From: Amaranthus tricolor
Taxonomy: Eukaryota; Streptophyta; Magnoliopsida; Caryophyllales; Amaranthaceae
Assembly (NCBI RefSeq): GCF_026212465.1
Contig: NC_080047.1
Span: 42,006,422-42,070,421 of the forward strand
Length of the DNA: 64,000 bases
Direction of reading: 5' to 3'
Shown here: positions 56,545 through 64,000 of the stretch, piece after piece
Numbering within the stretch: the first letter of the stretch is position 1
Layout: each line of letters opens with the position of its first letter
The notes under the pieces: model-generated
Seen by the model: the letters and a program-made list of their open reading frames with translations, nothing else
What the model was told of the DNA's origin: nothing
Databases searched by the model: none
Made by a program: the position numbers and the translations under genes

Positions 56545-58816
56545 GTACTTTTGCCCTTTTTTTTTTTTTTTTAAGTTTTCCTGTCTTTAATGGCGCACTA
56601 ACTGGCTGACATTTCAATATATTTTTGTCTGATTCGTAATAGCACTACTATAAGAAAGGAGTATTGGTTTACGAAATATTGATTTTGTAATGTTATTCTT
56701 ATTTGGAATATTTTATCTTACAGAAATTTGATAAATATTTTTAATATATATTTAGAAGATAAAATATATTTATGTGAGTACCATTTACACGTGTATTCCA
56801 TGTTTAGCTTTTAATGACTATTCATTTTCACATAAATCATCATCACTTCAATTATTTTACGTTTTGTATCATCAGCTGATTTAACTTTTTTTAATGAATT
56901 TATTATCAATCAATTATTCATGCTTAATTATTCAATTTTAATTTTAATACTAGTGGACAGTTACTCGTTGATTAATTAAATTGAAATAGACCGGTTAATT
57001 GAACCTATCATACAAGTATTAATAGACACTTTACTTAATTGTAGTTCATGTTGAGTTTAAATTTTTGATTGAATCTAAGATTCTATAAAAAGTTTGTGGT
57101 AGATAATTTGTTGGTGATATGATACAATTTTTGGTCTTTGGCCATGGTTGTTTGAAAACTTCAACTCCATTATGCGCCTAACTAAAAACCAAAAAAAAAG
57201 CTCTAAGAAACTAGCTTGAAGTTAATTTTGAACCTCAAATTCTATTAATGCGATGCCTTGATATTATTTTGAAATTAATATTGATTCGAATTTATAAAGG
57301 AGGGAAATTTGTGCCAGTTTACTCTTTAGTTGTTGGATCGTATTTTTGCCGCTTGGGTTCTTTTGTCGAGTCTTGACTTGGAGGAAAGATAATTGACAAA
57401 TGAAACTTATGCACACCAAAAAGGATAAACATAGACGATAAACATATCATTGCCCATAATCTAATACTCCATTCTATTCAGCGATGTCTCATTTGCTTTA
57501 TTCATTCTATTCAATGCACTTATTTGATTCTTAATTTTTCTATTGTATAATTAAAAATTATAGAAAGTTAATATAAATAATCCTTGCATTGAAACGAATC
57601 AAACAAGATCCCACTATGTTATGACTTATAGATTAATAATAAAATAAAATTAAGAGTAAGAAATAAATAGTATTTAAAAAGTAAATGAGACACTTATGAA
57701 GAATATGAGAGAGTATAATTTCTCATCTGAGTTAAGATTAAAATTTTGACATAATTCTTGTCTTCAAAACAAATCTTGGCCTTCCCATGATATCTTGGTT
57801 TTTGAAGTAGGTGTATATTGTTCTAAATTCGGTGATTTTCAACTCATCTTTAAAAAAAGTTAGAAGAATTTTATTAGTTTTAAGCTTTTTTTCCCACCTC
57901 CCCTTTACTTCTTCCCTTTCTTTACCAGTGATTTTTTCCAAAAGTCACCACTTTCTTTATTGTTTTGTCTCAAAAGGTAAATTCCCTACCTTTGGGTGTT
58001 GGGACTTGGGACCAAGTAGGATGTGCAAGTGGGATTTGAAAAATATCAACATTTTTAACATTTTATTTATTTTATTGGGTATTTCTATTTAGAGGACAAC
58101 ATTGCTCCATTTAGCATCCCCTCTTTTCACTTCTATCTCTTGTTGTTGTCCTCTTGAGTGTGACGGGTCACCTTTGTTACCTCCATCTACCCATCTAGGT
58201 ACCCACTATTATGGGAGTTAGGATCTTCTCCATTACTTAAAATGTAATAGGGAATTCATTACTCAATTTAATGAATATAATTATTTGATGGAGTTTTAAT
58301 AGAAAAATTTTGACATTTTATTTTTTATTCTAAAATATGTATCAAAATTCTAGTATGAATAATAGAAAAAAATATTAAAGAGGATCCTAATACATGTCAC
58401 GGTGATTAGTGATGACTGATGACCCATTATTTTTCCTATCTTACTCGAGCATAAAAAAGACTGCGCAGTGCACTGCACTATTTTTATATTTAGGCCGCGT
58501 AATGTTTGGTGAGGGGGTAGTTGGTTTATTTTCGCCAAGTCTACACAATATTAATATAATGTACGGATATTATGAAGATATTTTTTCTCCTTGCAGGTGA
58601 TCTAGTAGTATACTAAGTATTGATGTGTTGCTATCATTTATCATCAACTGCTTACTTAGATTCCTCTATGATGGTTCTTGTAAATTTATGAACTTTTATC
58701 ACAATGATAAGATGTGAACTTTTAATTCCCAAAAACTTAAGTGGAAGCCACGTAATAACTTAGGGTGATAACATACTACTATTATAGATTTATGTAGTAA
58801 TATATTGCAACTCAAA
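56545..58816. other. Putative ACA intron 1, first part
   Basis: No exon is recognised. A Stowaway-like element lies at 57464-57716; the rest is AT-rich. Short open frames at 57738-58092 show no known motif. Confidence 0.4.
57464..57716. mobile_element. Stowaway-like MITE
   Basis: It begins TACTCCATTCTATTCAGCGA and ends ATGAGAGAGTA, giving short inverted ends (TACTC / GAGTA) beside TA. The subterminal GATGTCTCATTTG and AAATGAGACACTTAT are also inverted. The interior matches 1-252. Confidence 0.55.
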
Positions 58817-58970
58817 AATTTCTAATCAATAACGGTGATTTGTAAATCATTATAAAAGAACAAAAAGAATAATATATAAAAATAAACAAAATTAAAAAAA
58901 ATAAATTAAAATAACAAAACTTTCACTCTATCACAACCTACCACATAATGGTGATTTATTATTCTCACAA
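58817..58970 (-). repeat. Dispersed MITE-like repeat, copy 2 (inverted)
   Basis: This is the reverse-complement relative of 5577-5721: AATCAATAACGGTGATTTGTAA at the left and CCTACCACATAATGGTGATTTA at the right. It lies directly beside the 3' end of the L1-type LINE. Confidence 0.5.
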
Positions 58971-58984
58971 ATAATTGTTATTTA

Positions 58985-61900
58985 TTAAGACTTTCTCTAT
59001 TGTAACTTTTTCGTGTTTTTATGGGAGTTTTTTATTTTTGTTTTTATTTTTTGAAATTAAAGGAGATTACTTTTTCATTTCATTCAAAATAATTGATTGG
59101 ATGAAAGAAGGATAATCTTTCATCCATATCATACAACAGCCAAAGTCAATAGAACTACGAGCAAACATATGTGCTGCTTTGTTACAGTCTTTGGAAACAA
59201 AAGAAAATGTACAAGATACAAAATCATTAATAAAATTTTTACAACGATTGATAATAACTCCAAACTCGGAAATATCAGTTTTAGAATTTTTCATAGCTTG
59301 AACAACTCTTTGTGCGTCTAGCTCAAAAGATATATACTTCACTCCATTATCAATAGCCCATCTCATTGCAAATTCCAAAGCTTTTGCTTTTGAAGTGCTT
59401 GAATTACCACCTCCAAAATAAACATCTAATATTGCTGCTTGCACTTCACCCATATGATTTCTACGGACACCACCCCAACCAAACATATTAGTTTCCTTAA
59501 AACTTGCAGCATCCACATTAAACTTCCACTTGTTGGGATCCAGAGCATTCCAAGAATTAACTTTCACACCATGTGACTTCTTCGATACGTTGTATTTATC
59601 ATTGACAAACCACCATTCTTGAACATAAGCTTGTACCTGTGAAAAAAGATACTAGATATCCACTGAATTATTATTCCAAACTCTATCATTTCTAGCATTC
59701 CAAAGGAGCTAAGCAAAACAAACATACAACGCAACTTTTCTACTGTCACAAGCATATAATATAGCACGTATCCAGTCTCGAAAAGAACTAACATTAAGGA
59801 AATCTATAGGTAAAACAAGATTTGTACGAGCCCAAGCCTCTTTAGCAAACACACAATCTCTGATTACATGAAGTATATTTTCTGTTTCATTGGCACAAAG
59901 CTCACAAAAGTCAGACCCCAAATTAATTCTTTTCTTAATAGCATCTTTTGTAGGAATCACGTCCCTGCTACCCTCCATACAAAACCACGAACCACCCCAG
60001 GAACTTGTAAGTTCCAAATTCTTATCCAAAAATCATCATCATTAAAATTGTTTTTCCATCCATCATTCCTTAACTCCACAGCTACCCAACACTCCGATTT
60101 GACCGTATATAATCCATTAGTAGTGAAACCCCAAATCAATTGATCATTAACTCGATTATTCTCCAAGGGAATTGTACTGATTAAATCCCTATCTTCCTTA
60201 TCAAATAACTGCTCTAATATCTCTATGCTCCACCTTCTCCTTCCTCTTTCCTCTATAATTAAATCACTAACTCTAAGATCCCTAAACTCCTCAATAATCG
60301 GTGAATGGACTTTCATATCTCTTCTCTTTGGAATCCACTTATCATTCCAAACTCTAACCTCCCTTCCTAACCCTATTCTCCACTCGCATTCCTTCTAAAA
60401 CACTTCTAGCTCTTAATATACCTCTCCAAACAAAACTAGCATTACTACTAATACCCACCTCCCAAAAGGATAGATTTGCTAAATATTTAGCTTTAAAAAC
60501 TCTAGCAATAAGATAATTAGGAGAAGACAATATACGCCAACCCTGCTTAGCCAAAAGAGCAAGATTGAATTCATGCAGCAAACAGAATCCCATACCACCA
60601 AATTTTTTGGAGATACATAGGTTCTCCGATGAAATCCATTTTAATTCTTTATCCCTAGACAATGTCCACCAAAAGGCGTTCATCATCCTCTGAGTCTCCT
60701 CACATAGGCTTTTAGGTAGTAAAAAAACACTCATAGCGTAGGTTTGCATTGACTGAACAACAAATTTTAATAAAATTTCCTTCCCGGACCTCAATAACAA
60801 TTTAGCCTTCCATCCTTTAATTGTATTCCATACTCGCTCTCTCCAATATGCAAAGACTTCCTTTTTCTTTCTCCCCTCAAAAGAAAGTAAGCCTAAGTAT
60901 TTGCTATCACTCTCCTTTTCCTGAACCTCTAAAATATCCTTAACCTCTTGCTTAATGTTCTCACTCGCTCTAGGGCTGAAAGAGATCGATGATTTATCAA
61001 AATTTATCACTTGTCCAAAAGCATTAGAGTAGGATACAAGAACATCCTTTAGCTTTTGAGCCTCTAACCCCGTAGCATTACAGAACATCAAGCTGTCATC
61101 AGCAAAGAGTAAATATGAAATACTAGGAGCGGCTCCAACAACTTTAATGCGATTCAAATCGCTTAACCTTTTACTTCTTCTTAACAAACTCGTTAACCCT
61201 TCCGCACATATAATAAATAAATAAGGAGACAGTGGATCCCCTTGTCTCAAGCCCCTATTCGGAATAATCGGACCTACTAAATTACCATTTACACAAACAT
61301 TTAAACTAACAGTTGTTACACACCTCATGAAAAAATTTATCCAATGCACTGGAAAGCCCATTCTTCTCATAACACCCTCCAAAAAATCCCATTTCCACTC
61401 GATCATAAGCCTTGCTCACATCGAGCTTTACCGCCATAGTCCCATTGTTTTCACTTTTATGTATTCTCAAGCAATGCAAAGTTTCATAAGCCACAAGTAT
61501 ATTATTTGTAATGAGTCTCCTAGGATTGAAAGCACTTTGTTGATCAGAAATTAAAGAATGCAACAACAGCTTAATTCTATTAGCGAGACACTTAGACATG
61601 ATTTTATATACCACATTTCATAAGCTAATAGGTCTCAAATTAGTCATGCGCTCTGGATTTGTGCATTTAGGGATCAAAGCAATATTAGTAACATTAAATT
61701 CCTTCGGCATGACACCATGATTAAGGAAGTTTAAACAACACTCAATTATATCATTACCAACAATATGCCAAAAGTTTTGAAAAAAGGAAGGAGACATACC
61801 ATCTGAACCTGACACCTTATTTGGGTGCATTTGAAAAGGAGCAGCTTTAACCTCTTCACTCGTGAAATCTCGTGAGAGAATCTCAATATCTTGCTCCCCA

Positions 61901-62300
61901 AGAGTGGTCTCAATGGCATCGAAGACATCATCCATATTCCTATCACCTACCGACTTGAAAAGATTTTTAAAATAATCCATCACAATCTGCTCCATATTGT
62001 GTGAATCTTCTTGCATATATCCTTTTGAGTCACGTAACCCAATCAACCTGTTCTTCCTTCTTCGCATACTCGCCTTTTGATGAAAATATCGGGTGTTTCG
62101 ATCATTATCCCTCACTACTATATCCCTCGATCTTCTTCTCCAAAACATACTTTGTTCTTGAAGAAGCTTATGAACAAGAGCACATTGATCTCGATACTCA
62201 TTGAGATCACGTTGTTCCTTCGGGATATTGTGTAATTTTTTTAGCTTAAGCTGCTCCTCTTCAAGTTTTCTTCTTAAATCACCAAAGATTGAATCACTTC
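58985..62300 (-). mobile_element. Decayed L1-type LINE with RNase H domain
   Basis: The minus-strand coding remains are in the order of plant L1 ORF2. 62148-61618 holds the upstream RT region (NPERMTNLRPISL). 61614-61306 holds ISDQQSAFNP and KLDVSKAYDRVE. 61406-60354 holds RQGDPLSPYLF, the RT active site YLLFADDSLMF and the thumb. 60316-59709 holds the zf-RVT region (CELCANETENILHVI). 59567-59067 is an RNase H-like domain (FNVDAASFK, SKAKALEFAM, ELDAQ). Breaks include TGA at 61620-61618 in RPISL/NVVYKI, an extra A near 61402 and frame changes near 60350 and 59710-59570. The 5' endonuclease region is absent (truncated near 62290). An A-rich 3' end follows at 58990-59050. Not functional. Confidence 0.88.
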
Positions 62301-63574
62301 AACGTATTGCATTCATTCCAAAAATCAATAATAATTTTGGATTTCTAACATGCACTTAACTTTCCTTAGTTGGAGTTGTCAAACTAATTCTTGTGATGAT
62401 TTTAATTTATTTGGAGTGTACTTGTTATGTTGAGCAACATAATTAATCAAGTCCCAAAATTATACTTATTCTTAAAATAACAAAATTTATAAGTTTGTGG
62501 AAATACATTTTCTTAGTTTCCGATTTTTGTTGATTTATACAAGTGATGATTTTTCTTAGTCTTACAGATAGAATACCCATTTTATAATGATCTTAGTTTA
62601 TAGAAGGATTCATTTAAAAAAAATGTTTTACATGAACAAGTTCTAACAAAATATAGTCGAAGAAAGAAATGAACATAACTTACTTTATACTTGGTGGATT
62701 TCTTCAAGTTTGATGTCTATGGAAAGCTCTTGAAATGAAGATTGTTTTTATGGGAGATTTGAGTTTATAAACATAAATTTTCAGAAGTTTTAGATAGGTT
62801 TTTGAAGAAGATTTGATGAGAAAAGAAGGTGTTTTAGTAGTTGAAAGTTTGAAGGATTCTAGTGTTTTTTCATGGATAAACTTGGGAGCAATGTGTTGGG
62901 GATTATGGCTGAATAATTGTTCAGAAAATAGAGTGTTTTTGCTTCAAATATTTGCCTCTTGCATGCTTGTAATGATGCACAAGCTTCGGTAGAACAAAAG
63001 GGGTTTGGGTAGTGTGATTGGCTTGAGTGTGTAAGTGGACAAGGAGCTACTAAGGGGATTGGGGACAGCCATATTGGCTGCTGTTTGGGGTTGATTTGGG
63101 GTGCTTTTTGTCCTCAATTTGGTCTATTATGGTGTAAGAAAGGTTTATCTAAGATAGTTTAAAGTTTGGCTAAAAATTGTTGTACATGTAACAAGTTATG
63201 TAACTTGTACTTCATGTTTAAAATCACTTGTATACGTGTATGAAATTAATTTACTCCTATCATGGTTAAATAGTATGCTCGGGTAATAATTAAAATTTTC
63301 TCGAACTATTATGGGTAGTTGCTCAACTTTAAGTTTTACTTCCAAAGTTTACGTTACTTATTACAATTCATAATCACGTATCGAATTAACAAGTTTCTAA
63401 TCATCGTAGAAATTTTTCAAATTACTACCATCATTAATTAAATTATAATTAGTAACGAACAAATATATAAAAAAAAATTAGGCGCTAAAAACGACTAATG
63501 AAATCTCATAATAATGCAACTGTTTCGCATAACCTGCCAAATTCTCAACAAAGCAATTCCTTCCTTCCATCTCT
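62301..63574. other. Spacer between the LINE and the copia fragment
   Basis: No gene is recognised. The left part is AT-rich; 62690-63130 is richer in G on the plus strand but has no persuasive open frame. It may include non-coding parts of the copia element, but no LTR was identified. Confidence 0.35.
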
Positions 63575-64000
63575 TCAATCAACTAACAGACTTCTTGATA
63601 ACTCTTTAGGTCGCTCAAGAATGGTGTCAGATTGACTAGATGACCCCTGATTAGACTGCTCCACCTCCTCCCTAGAGTTAGGAGAAGATGGAACAACCTC
63701 AGGTTTAGAAGTACCCGATACTGGAACTTCAACATCATCATCAATAAATTGCACTCGAATTAAATCAGCAACGGATGACTGACGTACCTCAAGCACCCCA
63801 TCTGTTAGTAGCAAGTTCTCCCCTTCCTTCCCTAAATCAGAAGACTCCGAGCTCTTCTTGGAATACATGGTGCTTTCATCGAAAGTAACATCCCTACTAA
63901 GAATGACTCGACCCTCCGAAGGTAAATAGATCCTAAACCCCTTCATACCATCACCGTATCCAACAAAACACCCCATCTTGGCTCGTGGATCCAGCTTACC
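63575..64000 (-). pseudogene. Ty1/copia polyprotein fragment (integrase C-terminal region), running off the window
   Basis: On the minus strand the frame enters from beyond 64000 (KLDPRAKMGCFVGYGDGMKG) and continues RIYLPSEGRVILSRDVTFDE. This is the conserved region after the copia integrase core. A Ser/Glu-rich linker follows to a stop at 63575-63577. Reverse transcriptase would be expected next but is not seen in the following kilobase, so the element is broken here. It lies within the putative long first intron of the ACA gene. Confidence 0.85.

Noticed and set aside
59097..61554. Several plus-strand open frames of 65-90 codons
   Set aside because: They are antisense shadows of the LINE reverse transcriptase and RNase H coding remains.
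1..64000. tRNA and rRNA genes
   Set aside because: I looked for cloverleaf-like GGTTCRANYCC boxes and rRNA-like GC-rich blocks and found none convincing.

Overview
This window is nuclear DNA from a flowering plant. It is strongly AT-rich, its genes have many short exons with GT-AG introns, and it carries plant-type transposons (Stowaway, Tourist, hAT and Mutator-like MITEs, an L1-type LINE with an RNase H domain, RTE-type LINE tails, copia fragments). A dispersed repeat carrying GAGACGGTCTC recurs. From memory this repeat style is common in Caryophyllales (spinach/beet type), so that order is my best guess, but it is not proven. I see no bacterial operons, CRISPR arrays or RNA genes.

Layout. 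0.37-4.4 kb, minus strand: a seven-coding-exon MIKC MADS-box gene of the AGL15/AGL18 type with an unusual MADS domain. 5-9.6 kb: transposon-rich spacer with a Mutator-like foldback element and a solo LTR, both with target-site duplications. 9.76-17.79 kb, plus strand: an 18-coding-exon calponin-homology kinesin-14 (about 1026 aa). Its ATP-binding P-loop is intact, but switch I and switch II are degenerate and the helix-4 region is shortened. 17.8-22 kb: spacer. 22.12-30.01 kb, plus: general transcription factor TFIIB (7 exons, 312 aa). 30-33.9 kb: MITE-rich spacer.

33.9-49.2 kb is a cluster of four intronless family-1 glycosyltransferases of the zeatin O-glucosyltransferase (UGT93-like) type. 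Three are intact (plus, plus, minus). The fourth (plus) is broken by a one-base deletion in an A7 run. The second gene's 3' end has been copied twice more downstream. RTE-LINE tails, Tourist and hAT MITEs and an unclassified foldback element lie between the genes. 50.17-52.25 kb, minus: a small TMEM14/FAX-type membrane protein with a 5'UTR intron. 53.4-55.5 kb: tandem repeats and a truncated RTE LINE.

At 56.38 kb, plus, lies the first coding exon of an autoinhibited Ca2+-ATPase (ACA, type IIB), with no second exon recognised before the window ends. Its putative first intron holds a decayed L1-type LINE (59.0-62.3 kb, minus) and the edge of a copia polyprotein (63.6-64.0 kb, minus).

The genes do not form a pathway, apart from the glycosyltransferase cluster, which looks like a local expansion by tandem duplication. 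All exon boundaries were read by eye from GT-AG sites and reading frame. No search or alignment program was run.
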